Positions 25,061 through 34,375 of a stretch of 64,000 nucleotides of DNA are shown here, one piece after another. Under the pieces are notes generated by a model. It searched no databases, was not told where the DNA came from, and saw only the letters and a program-made list of their open reading frames with translations. Numbering within the stretch: position 1 is the stretch's first letter; every line of letters starts with the position of its first letter. Origin of the DNA: Spirosoma arboris (GTDB lineage Bacteria > Bacteroidota > Bacteroidia > Cytophagales > Spirosomataceae); NCBI RefSeq assembly GCF_009754945.1, contig NZ_WPIN01000003.1, positions 248,001 to 312,000 of the forward strand. The letters run 5' to 3'. The position numbers were made by a program, and so were the translations under genes.

Positions 25061-28000
25061 TTAGAATGACGCGTTTAGCCCGATCAGAATAGTCCGGGTT
25101 TTTGGATAGAAATTGTTCGCATCTATCCCCGGTGCAATGCCCCCCTGGTTAACTTCAGGGTCGATTCCTTTGTAGCTGGTAATGACAAACGCATTATTCA
25201 CGGAAGCGTAAACCCGAATGGTCTTTACGTATTGGCCCAGATTTTTGAAATTATAGCCCAATGTCGCGTTGTCAAGGCGCACGTAACTACCATCTTCGAT
25301 AAAGCGGCTAGAGTATTTGAAGGAGTTTACATCCGTGGCTTTTTCGTCCGCTGCATCGACCAGAATATTGGTAAATTGGGCGGTACTTGGCCGGAACAAA
25401 TCAGCACGAGTGGCGTTGAAAATCTTGTTTCCAAACACCCCTCTGAAAAACACATTGAAATCGAGGTTACCATAGCGCAGGGTGTTCGTCCAGCCAACCA
25501 GCAGTTTAGGTTGCGGACTGCCCATATACTTATAATCGGTGCCAATGACTGGCGTAGTCGTTAGGTTGCCGTTGTGATCAACGTACTGAGAGACGCCCTT
25601 GTCATTTTTACCTGCGTATTGCAGCGTAAAGAATTGACCCAGTGGCATACCTGCTTTTAGAATCTGCAACGTACTACCCGTTTGGCCAGCGCCTTCGGGC
25701 TGCGTTATCCGAACCGAATCTCCCCCAACGAAGAGCGGATTGGTTAAGCTATTGATTTTATTAGTGTTATGGGCCAGATTGAGACCAGTTGTCCAACTAA
25801 ATTTCCCCTTCTGAACGGGTGTCGCACTTAAACTTACTTCAATACCCTTGTTACTCATGTTGCCTCCGTTGGCAATAATGCTGCCCACTGGAACCAGAAT
25901 TGGATCGACACGATACGAATAAATCATACCCGTTGTCTCTTTGTTGTACCATTCTACCGTACCACTCAGTTTGCCTTTCAGGACGGTGAAATCAACCCCG
26001 ATGTTAGTGGTTGCTGTTTTTTCCCATTGTAAATTTGGATTGGCCGCCTGCGTAGGGCCATAAGCAGCCGTTTGAACACCGTTGTAATAATAAGTACCCA
26101 GGCTACCCGAAATGAACTGCGCCGTGTAGGCATTGAAACCCGATGAGTTACCAGTAACCCCGTAACTAGCCCGTACCTTCAGGTCGTTAAACAGCTTCTG
26201 ATTCTGCATGAACCCTTCCTGATTCACGCGCCACGCGACACTACCCGCCGGGAAATACCCCCACTGATTATTCGCGCCAAACACCGAACTTCCATCACGA
26301 CGAACCGACCCCTGAATCAGGTATTTATCTTTGTAATTATAGTTCAGACGGGCGAAATCAGAAATCAACTTGGTTTCCTGATAAATGCCATCGGCCCCGA
26401 AATTGATGCGGTACGACGAAACGGCATAGGGATTACTCAGGGCAAAATTGTTGTAACCAATGTTATCGACGGGGAAGTTTGTGCTCGACGTCTGGAAGCC
26501 ATCACCCGAAATGGAACCCTGATAGGAATACCCTAACACGGCATTGATCGTATGATCGCCAAAGCTTTTGTCCCAGGTAAGAAAGGTTTCCAGCACTTTG
26601 CGCGTCGTTTGGTACGTATTCCGAAGCGCCGAGCCATTTGTACCGAAGTTCAGGATGCTGTGTACGGACGGTGGATCGGGGTTATTATAAAAATTCGCGC
26701 TGTTGTATTGGGTGTAATAACTATCGTATGATTCACCGTGCAGCGATGTGTTGTTCTGATACGACAGGTTCATGTCGTACGAGAGTCCAAACGGAAGCGT
26801 CACGTGAGTGTTGAACGACCCAACCAGGTTGTTGTATTTGGTATTGTCCTTGGCATGGTTGATCATCGCCACCGGATTGAAATAGCCCGTATTCTGAAAG
26901 TTCTCAAAATAGCTACCATCCGCATTGGTAATTGGCGAAACCGGTAAGTGGTTGATCATCTGCAACAATACGTTGTTGCGCAAAGGGGTATTATTGGCGT
27001 TGCTATTTGAGTTTGTGACGTTCAGGCTAAATTTCACTTTGTCATTCAGCGCATACTGCTCAACCGCCAGGCGAGCAATAACCCGGCTCAGGGAGCTTCC
27101 CTGCAAAATACCCTGCTTATCTAAATAGTTGATACTCGCGCTATAGTTGCTATGCTCCGAGCCTCCGCTAATCGACAGGTTGTGGTTTTGTGAAACAGCC
27201 GAATTTTTCTCAACGGCCTGCTGCCAGTTGGTATTCGCTCCTTTATCATCAATGGGCGAAAATGACTGACCGTTTTTCGACAGAAAATCCCGCAATTGGG
27301 TGGCATCCATCATGTTCAGCTTGCTGGATACTTTTTCAATACCCATATAGCCGCTATAGCTAACCTGCATCTGCCCTTTTTTACCCCGCTTCGTCGTCAC
27401 CATAATTACCCCATTGGCGGCACGGTTTCCGTAAATAGCGGTGGCAGCGGCATCTTTCAATACGTCAATTGATGCAATATCGTCGGGGGCAATGATGGAA
27501 ATATCGGCACCTGGTACGCCATCAATGACGTAAAAAGGCCCCTGCGAACTGTTGATTGTCGACGCGCCCCGCAATACAACCGCCGATGGGGTGTTAGGGT
27601 CGCCACTGGCCGAAATGTTCAGACCCGGCACTTTACCCTGCAACAATTGACCGACATCGCTGATGGCCCCCCGGTTCAGCTCTTCGGGTTTGATGGTGCT
27701 GATAGCGGTCGTGAGGTTTTTGCGGGATTGCGTACCATAACCCACTACGACTACCTCACTTAGTTGTTTATTATCAAGCGCTAACGTCACATCAACCGAG
27801 CTGCGACTACCCACCAAAGCTTCCTGACTAACATACCCAATAAACGAAAATATCAGGGTGGCGCTTGCCGTATTGTATTGTTCTGGAATCGACAGCTTAA
27901 ATTTTCCTTCGCCATCGGTTACAGTACCCAGGCGAGTGTCTTTCAGAACCACACTAACGCCGGGCAACCCTGAGCCGTTTGTGCCATCAAGCACACGACC

Positions 28001-28450
28001 CGAAACTGTCCGGTCGGTAACGGCCCTGCCCAAATGATTAGAAGTCAGTTGATCGATGCCATCGCCAGAATCAGTACTACCGGTAGAGGGATTTTTGAAT
28101 AGCGCAATCTGTTTACCTGACACCTCATAGTTAATACGTAAAGGCGTCAGTAGCTCGCTGAGGAAATCTTTGAGCGTGACAGACCGGGCACTCAGAGTCA
28201 CACGCTGATCTGCCTGAATTTCCTTGGGGTTGTAAATAAACCGAACGTTTGTACTACGCTCCAGATGTGCCAGCGTACTTTTCAGATTTGTACTGCCTGC
28301 TTTTATCCGAACATATTGATCGAGCAGCTCCTGCCCACGGGCGCTATGGGCCCAGGTGGTACTCACGAATATACCAGCGATCAGAAGTTGAGTAACCGAT
28401 AGCTTCATGAGTCGGATGAAGGATGGGTACTTAGAATAGAGTTTATCCAT
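25061..28450 (-). CDS. SusC/RagA TonB-dependent outer-membrane transporter with STN domain
   Basis: The 1129-residue protein has a signal peptide (about 1-40) and an STN (secretin/TonB N-terminal) signalling domain at about 50-118 (LKSTLAHLERSTNVRFIYN). A carboxypeptidase-D-regulatory-like domain follows at about 150-232 (SGRVLDGTNGSGLPGVSVV), then the SusC-type plug at about 240-360 (SEVVVVGYGTQSRKNLTTAI; GPFYVIDGVPGADIS; ATAIYGNRAANGVIMVTTKRG) and the barrel up to the end. It imports oligosaccharides using TonB energy. The STN domain is the part that, in FecA-like systems, contacts the FecR anti-sigma in the periplasm; here fecR and sigma genes lie directly upstream. A promoter is visible inside the 3' end of fecR. 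Confidence 0.96.
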   Translation of the reverse strand: MDKLYSKYPSFIRLMKLSVTQLLIAGIFVSTTWAHSARGQELLDQYVRIKAGSTNLKSTLAHLERSTNVRFIYNPKEIQADQRVTLSARSVTLKDFLSELLTPLRINYEVSGKQIALFKNPSTGSTDSGDGIDQLTSNHLGRAVTDRTVSGRVLDGTNGSGLPGVSVVLKDTRLGTVTDGEGKFKLSIPEQYNTASATLIFSFIGYVSQEALVGSRSSVDVTLALDNKQLSEVVVVGYGTQSRKNLTTAISTIKPEELNRGAISDVGQLLQGKVPGLNISASGDPNTPSAVVLRGASTINSSQGPFYVIDGVPGADISIIAPDDIASIDVLKDAAATAIYGNRAANGVIMVTTKRGKKGQMQVSYSGYMGIEKVSSKLNMMDATQLRDFLSKNGQSFSPIDDKGANTNWQQAVEKNSAVSQNHNLSISGGSEHSNYSASINYLDKQGILQGSSLSRVIARLAVEQYALNDKVKFSLNVTNSNSNANNTPLRNNVLLQMINHLPVSPITNADGSYFENFQNTGYFNPVAMINHAKDNTKYNNLVGSFNTHVTLPFGLSYDMNLSYQNNTSLHGESYDSYYTQYNSANFYNNPDPPSVHSILNFGTNGSALRNTYQTTRKVLETFLTWDKSFGDHTINAVLGYSYQGSISGDGFQTSSTNFPVDNIGYNNFALSNPYAVSSYRINFGADGIYQETKLISDFARLNYNYKDKYLIQGSVRRDGSSVFGANNQWGYFPAGSVAWRVNQEGFMQNQKLFNDLKVRASYGVTGNSSGFNAYTAQFISGSLGTYYYNGVQTAAYGPTQAANPNLQWEKTATTNIGVDFTVLKGKLSGTVEWYNKETTGMIYSYRVDPILVPVGSIIANGGNMSNKGIEVSLSATPVQKGKFSWTTGLNLAHNTNKINSLTNPLFVGGDSVRITQPEGAGQTGSTLQILKAGMPLGQFFTLQYAGKNDKGVSQYVDHNGNLTTTPVIGTDYKYMGSPQPKLLVGWTNTLRYGNLDFNVFFRGVFGNKIFNATRADLFRPSTAQFTNILVDAADEKATDVNSFKYSSRFIEDGSYVRLDNATLGYNFKNLGQYVKTIRVYASVNNAFVITSYKGIDPEVNQGGIAPGIDANNFYPKTRTILIGLNASF

Positions 28451-28553
28451 GAGTAAAACGGGTATTTACCCATGGATAGCAATTCAGTTAGGTAGATACT
28501 GTATTATTTGTCATTATTTTTATAAATAGTTTTCAGCATCTACTTAACTAAGT

Positions 28554-28582
28554 CAAATATACCTACTTATTATCACATCCAA
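28554..28582 (-). promoter_or_regulatory. Promoter for susC inside the 3' end of fecR
   Basis: On the minus strand, TTG at 28582-28580, an 18-bp spacer and TATATTTG at 28561-28554 match the Bacteroidota promoter form. It gives a leader of about 97 bases before the susC ATG at 28450. A sigma-70-like promoter here means that susCD may have basal transcription independent of the upstream ECF sigma. Confidence 0.5.
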
Positions 28583-29648
28583 CACTGTGAATGATGATCT
28601 GCCCATCGACAATTTCGTAGGTAGCACGGGAAATTCGACAAATCAAATTCAGCCTTTCAAACAGCGATTCGTCGGAGAAACTGGCGGTAATAAAACAGTT
28701 TTTAACGGTTACCGGATCATAGATAACCGTTAAGCCGTAGGTCTTTTCGAGCTGCTTGAACACCTTGTCAATGGGTACCTCCTCAAACTCGTATTCATGG
28801 CGTTCAATCTTCTGAAGAACAATGGGCTGCTCAACAACAGACTTTACCAACCGGTCTTCTTTCTCAATAAAGGCGACCTGTTGATTAGCCGTAAGCACCA
28901 CACCTACTGATTCTTTTTGCTGCAACCGTCGAGCCGCCCGAATATCCTTTCGGGTATATACCGATACCCGTCCCGAACGCACTTCCACTTTAGCATTGTT
29001 TCCTTCTGCTTTTACCAGAAATGAAGTGCCTAATACCTGCGTCGAAATCTGATCTGCGTGCACCCAGAATGGCTTTTTAGGGTTTTTTGTGATCTTAAAA
29101 AAGGCTTCTCCAGTCAGGTATACTTCGCGCAGTTTCGGGGTAAACTGCTTTGGGTAGCGCAACTTGCTATGTGTATAAAGTGTAACCACGCTTCCGTCCT
29201 GAAGGGTAACATCCTGAGGTTCTGGCTTTGTATTCTCGATCTCGTTATAATTAACCGCCAGCACAGGACTAATTTCCGCCAGCTTATCGAGCCGCGATGA
29301 TGCGGGCTGGTGCACTAAAAATAAATAACCAAGTCCGAGAATAACCAGAATTGACGCAGCTACCCGGACCATAGGGGTCGACCAGAGCGGACGCACTACT
29401 TGTTTATTCTGGCGAATAATATCGTCTGTAATGCTCGTTAATTCATCGGTTGATAAAGCAGTATTTTTTTCTTCCAGCGCATACAGAAAGGCCCTGGCCA
29501 ACTGCACTTTCCCCGATGCCTCCGGATGCGAATCCAGCCATTCTGTCCAGAATGCTTCACTCTCCGGGTCTCGTTGAATAACCCATTGTCGGAACTGTTC
29601 ATCCTGGGTAAAATCTTCAACACTATATTTCTGGTAATTGGGATTCAT
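28563..29648 (-). CDS. FecR-family anti-sigma factor
   Basis: The 361-residue single-pass membrane protein has an N-terminal cytosolic region of about 100 residues (FRQWVIQRDPESEAFWTEWL), a transmembrane helix near 108-126 (RVAASILVILGLGYLFLV), the periplasmic FecR domain (about 140-240; VTLQDGSVVTLYTHSKLRYP, GEAFFKITKNPKKPFWVHAD) and the DUF4974 C-terminal domain (about 275-350; EVPIDKVFKQLEKTYGL). It would hold the sigma factor at the membrane and receive the STN signal from SusC. The gene starts 82 bp after the sigma gene and runs in the same direction as susCD. Confidence 0.93.
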   Translation of the reverse strand: MNPNYQKYSVEDFTQDEQFRQWVIQRDPESEAFWTEWLDSHPEASGKVQLARAFLYALEEKNTALSTDELTSITDDIIRQNKQVVRPLWSTPMVRVAASILVILGLGYLFLVHQPASSRLDKLAEISPVLAVNYNEIENTKPEPQDVTLQDGSVVTLYTHSKLRYPKQFTPKLREVYLTGEAFFKITKNPKKPFWVHADQISTQVLGTSFLVKAEGNNAKVEVRSGRVSVYTRKDIRAARRLQQKESVGVVLTANQQVAFIEKEDRLVKSVVEQPIVLQKIERHEYEFEEVPIDKVFKQLEKTYGLTVIYDPVTVKNCFITASFSDESLFERLNLICRISRATYEIVDGQIIIHSVGCDNK

Positions 29649-29730
29649 GCTGCGTTGGAGTAGGTCTCAATGCGTATTAGATACTAACAGATGGCCAAAT
29701 TTGGGCTCAGATACTTGTTTTAGCCCGTAT

Positions 29731-30345
29731 TTAGAAAGAAGCGTGACCAAGTACATTGACCAAAATGAGTAAACCAGCCCAGTTGTCTCGAAAATTTTTA
29801 AAAGCGGCCTGTAATAAATTCGATATGGATTGCGGGTTCACGCCCATGATGGCTGCGATTTCATCCCGTTCAAGATTTTGATAGTAGCGTAGATAAATAA
29901 CCTCCCGTTGCCGCTTGGGTAATTTATTTAGTGCATCTGCAATTCGATGCGTTGTTTCGGCAACACTCTCCTGTTCAATCAATAACCACTCCGGCGAAAA
30001 CTCCACAAAAGTCAACTCATTTTCCAGGTCGATAGACGCATCTTCCCGGATGATATGTTGGCGGTGCCCTTCACGCAGCACCCGTTTCCGAACGCAACTG
30101 AGCAAGTAAGCACGCACGCTGTCGGGTGTGCTAATCCGGTCCCTCCTATTCCAGATTTCGATAAACACTTCCTGAACACAGTCTTTCACAAAATCTTCAT
30201 TCCGGACAAATTTGTAGCCATAGTTCTGCAACGGATTGAAGTATTTGGCCAGTAGCTTACCAAAAGCTAGCTCATTCCCATTTTTTAGTTGCTCCCAAAG
30301 CTGAATATCGGTATTGGTTGGGGTAGGATTTGGACGTATGGCCAT
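29731..30345 (-). CDS. ECF-type RNA polymerase sigma factor (FecI-like, Bacteroidetes family)
   Basis: The 204-residue sigma factor has region 2 (AFGKLLAKYFNPLQNYGYKF, then VKDCVQEVFIEIWNRRD near residues 60-76) and region 4 (LNKLPKRQREVIYLRYYQNLERDEIAAIMG; helix-turn-helix VNPQSISNLLQAAFKNFRDN). The C-terminal GLLILVNVLGHASF is hydrophobic, as in many Bacteroidota ECF factors. With the fecR gene downstream it should drive the susCD locus on substrate sensing. It is divergent from a LytTR-only gene, with 336 bp between the two. Confidence 0.93.
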   Translation of the reverse strand: MAIRPNPTPTNTDIQLWEQLKNGNELAFGKLLAKYFNPLQNYGYKFVRNEDFVKDCVQEVFIEIWNRRDRISTPDSVRAYLLSCVRKRVLREGHRQHIIREDASIDLENELTFVEFSPEWLLIEQESVAETTHRIADALNKLPKRQREVIYLRYYQNLERDEIAAIMGVNPQSISNLLQAAFKNFRDNWAGLLILVNVLGHASF

Positions 30346-30681
30346 GGTAGTCTAAAACAATTCGCATAGAGAAGTTAAGTTGACGAATCAGTAGAGCTTT
30401 ATTATAGAAATAGGCAAATACGCTTTTGCGACGGCTCAAACTAACACTTTTTTTGCCACATCAGAAAACGCTGTTCATCTTGATTTACACGACAATTGGG
30501 GCAAACGCGATTAAGCGGCTTTGATTTAATTATCACCAATAAGTTACTTTAATCACCAAAATTCTCCATTTCCTAAACTTAATACAGCAAAAGAGCTACA
30601 TTATTGCAAATAAAAACACTAAAGCAGCAAACCAAACCATCCCCATTTTTCGTACATATGGGCAACCAATAGTTCATCCCT
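30346..30681. other. Divergent intergenic region (336 bp)
   Basis: No frame here looks coding. It is AT-rich and must carry promoters for the ECF sigma gene (-) and the LytTR gene (+). I found no exact TAnnTTTG with a good partner on either strand. Long A/T stretches (about 30440-30460 and 30600-30650) are the only visible feature. Confidence 0.5.
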
Positions 30682-31008
30682 ATGCGAAAACAATTACTGG
30701 ACGCTGATCAGATTATGTATGCCCTCGGCAATGGCAATTACAGCAATATCTACTTTTCAAATGGCACTACCGAGTTAACGAGCCACACGTTAAAGTGGTA
30801 TGAGGTAGGCTATCCCACGCTAGTACGAATTAGTAAGAGCGCTATGATTAACCCCAGATTTATCAAGGAAAGCATCGTAATTACGCCTGCTACAGCCTAT
30901 ATCACGATGCATACTGGTGTGCAGATCGCTGTTTCCCGTCGTAGAATGAAGCGTGTTTTCTTTACTCTTCGACGCATTGGTGGATCGTCTATGTCCACGA
31001 AAGGATAA
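30682..31008 (+). CDS. LytTR-only DNA-binding protein
   Basis: The 108-residue product is almost exactly one LytTR domain with no receiver: IMYALGNGNYSNIYFSNG, then SHTLKWYEVGYPTLVRISKSAMINPRFI, then ITMHTGVQIAVSRRRMKRV. YPTLVRISKSAMIN and VSRRRMK correspond to the DNA-contact strands of LytTR regulators. Without a receiver it may act constitutively, respond to its own level, or partner with another protein. It is a paralogue of the gene at 40537, and both are divergent from an ECF sigma gene. Confidence 0.85.
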   Translation: MRKQLLDADQIMYALGNGNYSNIYFSNGTTELTSHTLKWYEVGYPTLVRISKSAMINPRFIKESIVITPATAYITMHTGVQIAVSRRRMKRVFFTLRRIGGSSMSTKG

Positions 31009-31093
31009 GTAACTATCGATCTGGCTCTAGTAATTGGCAACCTAGAGCCAGATCAAGACCGCACTAACTCGTTTATTCCTTATTGGGAAAGTG

Positions 31094-31783
31094 CTAATGT
31101 GTAGTTGTCAGTTGGGAACTGCACTGGGCACCAAAATTCTGAACTAATCGACCAAAGGGTGGTCGACGTTCACGGTATGGGTTGGCCGACAAACGGCCGG
31201 CGCACCCTACATGCGTATAAAGTGGGCTCAGCAAATTAGCCCGGTGATGAATGGAATGAAGCCATTCCTGGACTGCAAAACGGGCGTAACCCGCATAGCT
31301 AAATGGAAAATATACTTTTTTCGTTTCTAAATCAAAGTACTCATATTGATGCGTAGTAGCATTGTAACGGGCACAGAAATAGTCGGGCGTGTCAATGGTT
31401 GAATATTGCCCGATGTTCTCGGCGGTATAATTAAAGCGATTGGTTTGTCTATAGATACGTTTAGCCGATGTAAGTTCGGCTAAACTGTAGAAATTATCAT
31501 GACCATAATAGTGGTTTTGAATCATCGACTCCGCATGGGTATGAGCGGCTCTATACAAACCAGGATCATACATTAAAACGGGTAATCCAACCTGACGTCT
31601 GAGCTCGTTGGTCGCGTGAAAAATAGCTATATCGAGCAACAACGTATCTGGATGATCCAGGCTAATCTGCTGTCGACTCCGCGCCTGAGCAAAAAAGGTA
31701 GAATCAGTTATCAAATAATCGTCCGGTATGTTTTGTGGGATGACGACCCATTGGTACAATTGAAAAACGATCCACCAATTCAT
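31094..31783 (-). CDS. CAP/SCP-domain protein (PR-1 fold)
   Basis: The 229-residue protein has an N-terminal hydrophobic stretch (MNWWIVFQLYQWVVI, a weak signal or anchor). Its CAP domain has IAIFHATNELRRQVGLPVLMYDPGLYRAAHTHAESMI, split by family as helix 1 and the metal-site His (near residue 82), followed by HYYGHDNFY and AENIGQYST. WLHSIHHRANLLSPLYTHVGCAG is the second CAP signature. Bacterial CAP proteins are extracytoplasmic; activity is not established. Convergent gene order with the LytTR gene (86 bp apart) suggests separate control. Confidence 0.82.
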   Translation of the reverse strand: MNWWIVFQLYQWVVIPQNIPDDYLITDSTFFAQARSRQQISLDHPDTLLLDIAIFHATNELRRQVGLPVLMYDPGLYRAAHTHAESMIQNHYYGHDNFYSLAELTSAKRIYRQTNRFNYTAENIGQYSTIDTPDYFCARYNATTHQYEYFDLETKKVYFPFSYAGYARFAVQEWLHSIHHRANLLSPLYTHVGCAGRLSANPYRERRPPFGRLVQNFGAQCSSQLTTTH

Positions 31784-31895
31784 AAAGTCTGGCGTGTGTT
31801 TACGAGCTGTACTTTGTTACCCTAAGTTGTTGTCTATAAGTTATTTTAGGATTTAATTTACTGATCACATGCTGTTACTTTAATGCGATTGATTA

Positions 31896-32567
31896 TCATG
31901 GCCATTGATCATCAATCGCATTAACTAGCTGGCTAGTTAGCGTTACTTCGTCAGAGTCTACTGCCAATTTGTTAACCCCGATGTAAAGCAGCTTAACAGC
32001 CTCTTCAATTCGCTCCCAACCAGCTTCGCTCCGTAAATCAATGCCAACTACTGTGCGATTATTTTGAGCCATGATGGTTAAATACGACATAGCCCCTAGT
32101 ATTACGGCCGACACCGCTTTGGTATCAGTTCCCTCTACAAAGGTGAGTTGCTCCACCAACCGAGTCAACTCTTCATCCAAAGCTTCACTCACCATGTCTG
32201 CCGTTGGGTCACTCTCAGAAAGAGTAGCTTTTAGCAGCTCTCGTGCTGGTTTAGAACTCCTGAACGATCGATAAGTCTGAATTACCTGTCGATACCAAAT
32301 ACGAGCCAGGTCCGACTTTTGCAGGGGGCGCAGGTGATCCAGAACCTGAGGTGTAAAAACTGGAAAGAGTTTACCCATTTTCAGGTAGTACACCATTAAC
32401 CCCTCCAGACTACCAAAATAGCGATATATAAGTGTTTTACTGACGCCCGCCTTTTGGGCAATCCGATTGACGGCTACTGCCTGCCATCCCCATTCGTTAA
32501 TTTCTTCTTCCAGTGCTTCTACAATTCGTTGGGTTGTCTGGGTGCGGTTTCTGGGAAGTCCCTCCAT
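31896..32567 (-). CDS. TetR-family transcriptional regulator
   Basis: The 223-residue protein has the TetR helix-turn-helix at about residues 24-55 (VNRIAQKAGVSKTLIYRYFG) and a helical ligand-binding domain to the end. It probably represses an efflux or metabolic target in response to a small molecule. The neighbours do not reveal the target; the 833-bp region upstream may hold its operator, and a direct repeat ACTACCAG occurs at 32661 and 32672. It is monocistronic. Confidence 0.88.
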   Translation of the reverse strand: MEGLPRNRTQTTQRIVEALEEEINEWGWQAVAVNRIAQKAGVSKTLIYRYFGSLEGLMVYYLKMGKLFPVFTPQVLDHLRPLQKSDLARIWYRQVIQTYRSFRSSKPARELLKATLSESDPTADMVSEALDEELTRLVEQLTFVEGTDTKAVSAVILGAMSYLTIMAQNNRTVVGIDLRSEAGWERIEEAVKLLYIGVNKLAVDSDEVTLTSQLVNAIDDQWP

Positions 32568-33400
32568 AAATCAGTTAAAATTCAGGTACATATTTAGGCT
32601 AAAAAGAGATAAGGTCGATCGTAAAGTAATGTCTCAACTGTTTGTTAATCTAGTAGTGAAACTACCAGGATACTACCAGTTGATTTGTTGTCAATTCGGG
32701 TCAGTATGCCATCGCAGCCCCGGGTATTATAGTCACTACTCGTTAAACCAGATATAGTCCGTGAAGTGGACAGGGGCAGACTAGTTGTCATTCGTCTGAA
32801 ACGACTCTGAAAAAGAGCCGAATGGATAGGCGAACCAAATCGCGTAGGCTTGTTTCGTGTCCCGTTGTGGGGGTATTTAGTCCAGGAACAGCTACTGGAA
32901 AATGTATAAAGTATACATCACCTAGTTTCATATCCTATATTGATGAAAGTCGTAAAAGTCAGCTTTTACAATCAAATTACTAGGGGAAAAACACCCTTTT
33001 TTAAGGGGAAATTTCCCGTTTTATCGTATTATTTTACTATGCAACTGGTAGAGCGATTCCGAGTTACATTCACCGAAACCAACCAGGCAGGTGTGTAAAA
33101 ATCATCGTATGAGTTACTCTATTCTCATAGTTCACTCAAAACTGTTAAGTATAACCTTGACTATTCATTGGAAATAATTTGTAAACACTGAACTGTCCGA
33201 AGCCAACGTTTTTTGTAGTAAAGCAAAAGCTTCTTCCTCACGGTCGAAGCTTTCGGGTTTACAAAAGAGGAAGGTTGGATAATCCAATTAGACGAAAGGT
33301 ACGCGCCTATCAAAGGAGGGTGGATCAAATGTTGTGAATGACCCAAATTGGATGGTAGTTAACGGAAGTTTGTAGGTGAATGGAGTTGATTAGGTTGAGA
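32568..33400. other. Gene-poor region (833 bp)
   Basis: No convincing coding frame. Visible items are a direct repeat ACTACCAG (32661-32668 and 32672-32679), a 12-bp palindrome GGGAAATTTCCC (33006-33017) and an 8-bp hairpin AAAGCTTC/GAAGCTTT (33226-33233 with 33246-33253). A 61-codon minus frame at 33161-33346 has no recognisable content. It may be decayed sequence. Confidence 0.5.
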
Positions 33401-33736
33401 TTAATTCAACTCATGCAGAAGGGACGATTTTCGAACTAGGACATACGGGTACTTTATCAGTATCGAAACAATAGCTTCCCAATGGTCACACAAAAACCAG
33501 TGTAGGTTTAGATCAGGTTTTTCAACTTGCCTGACTGCATCAATAAGTGCTTTTGGGTTTTGTGTATTATTGGCTGTTCTGAGTACAAATTTCAACGTTG
33601 AGTGGATCACCTGTAATTCAAGTCTGGTGAATTCATTGCCCCATTGACGAGGTACAATTCCGGGGAAGACGACTTCTGTAGCAATGAGTGTTTTGATATA
33701 CTCTTTAAGTAGATTGATATTGATAGTTCGTTCCAT
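33401..33736 (-). CDS. Hypothetical protein, 111 residues
   Basis: The product (MERTININLLKEYIKTLIAT at its start) is soluble, mostly helical and has no recognised motif. Balanced amino-acid composition and a full-length frame with a normal start argue for a real gene. Both flanks are gene-poor, so no operon partner exists. No function is proposed. Confidence 0.55.
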   Translation of the reverse strand: MERTININLLKEYIKTLIATEVVFPGIVPRQWGNEFTRLELQVIHSTLKFVLRTANNTQNPKALIDAVRQVEKPDLNLHWFLCDHWEAIVSILIKYPYVLVRKSSLLHELN

Positions 33737-33989
33737 AGGTTGAGGTAAATGGGTTGACTAACCTACGGCCAAAATCCTGCCAGAAAGGCAATTTGACGGG
33801 TCGAAATATATTATTCGGTCATATGACTAAAGTGGTCAGCGCAATTTTATTGATTTCCTCACGAATAAGGCGTTATACTTCATGAAATGCCGTATTAAGT
33901 ACACGAACGTGTGATAACAATGGTTGACCAAGTGCGATTCGTTAGAAGCGAAAAAGTAGTATTAGTCAGTCTATAATGAGGTGATTTCG

Positions 33990-34228
33990 TCAATTAAACG
34001 ACTGCCTGAATTCCAAAGGGGAAAGGTTGGTTTTTGTCTTGAATAACTTGCTGAACGACTGCGGATGCTCAAACCCTAATTTCATAGGGAGTGCCCGCTG
34101 AACTGTGTCAATATCTTTTTTCTTTTCCGGGTTACTGCTGATCACCGTAACAGTATGCCCTTTTTGCACTAATTTCTCTGCCAGGGCTTGCTGATGTGTC
34201 CTAACGAACCTGTTACTACAATTTTCAT
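33990..34228 (-). pseudogene. Remnant: NmrA-like N-terminus joined to AraC C-terminus
   Basis: On the minus strand from ATG 34228 one frame reads MKIVVTGSLGHISKP, the dinucleotide-binding start of an NmrA/NAD(P)-binding protein. A one-base loss then shifts it into a frame that continues AEKLVQKGHTVTVISSNPEK. After KKKDI the homology changes abruptly to the last 30 residues of an AraC-type regulator (KLGFEHPQSFSKLFK, then TNLSPLEFRQSF). So two unrelated gene pieces were joined and at least one frameshifted. An open frame from 34286 runs through the junction but uses the wrong frame for the first motif. It is very unlikely to make a working protein. Confidence 0.75.
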
Positions 34229-34375
34229 TTTGCTGTTTTTTTGTTTCTGCAAAGTTCAGCAGCTCCACAAAAACAGACGTAGTCAAAAGTAGGGTTGTCT
34301 TAGTGCCTTACAACTAGTGAATCCGTTCCTCCGCTAGATCCAACCTCAGCATAATCATCATCAACATGCCAGACC

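Noticed and set aside
33006..33017. GGGAAATTTCCC palindrome as an operator
   Set aside because: A 12-bp palindrome of low complexity in AT-rich DNA occurs easily by chance, and no gene starts close by.
33161..33346. 61-codon minus-strand frame in the gene-poor region
   Set aside because: No motif and atypical composition; the surrounding DNA has no sign of coding bias.
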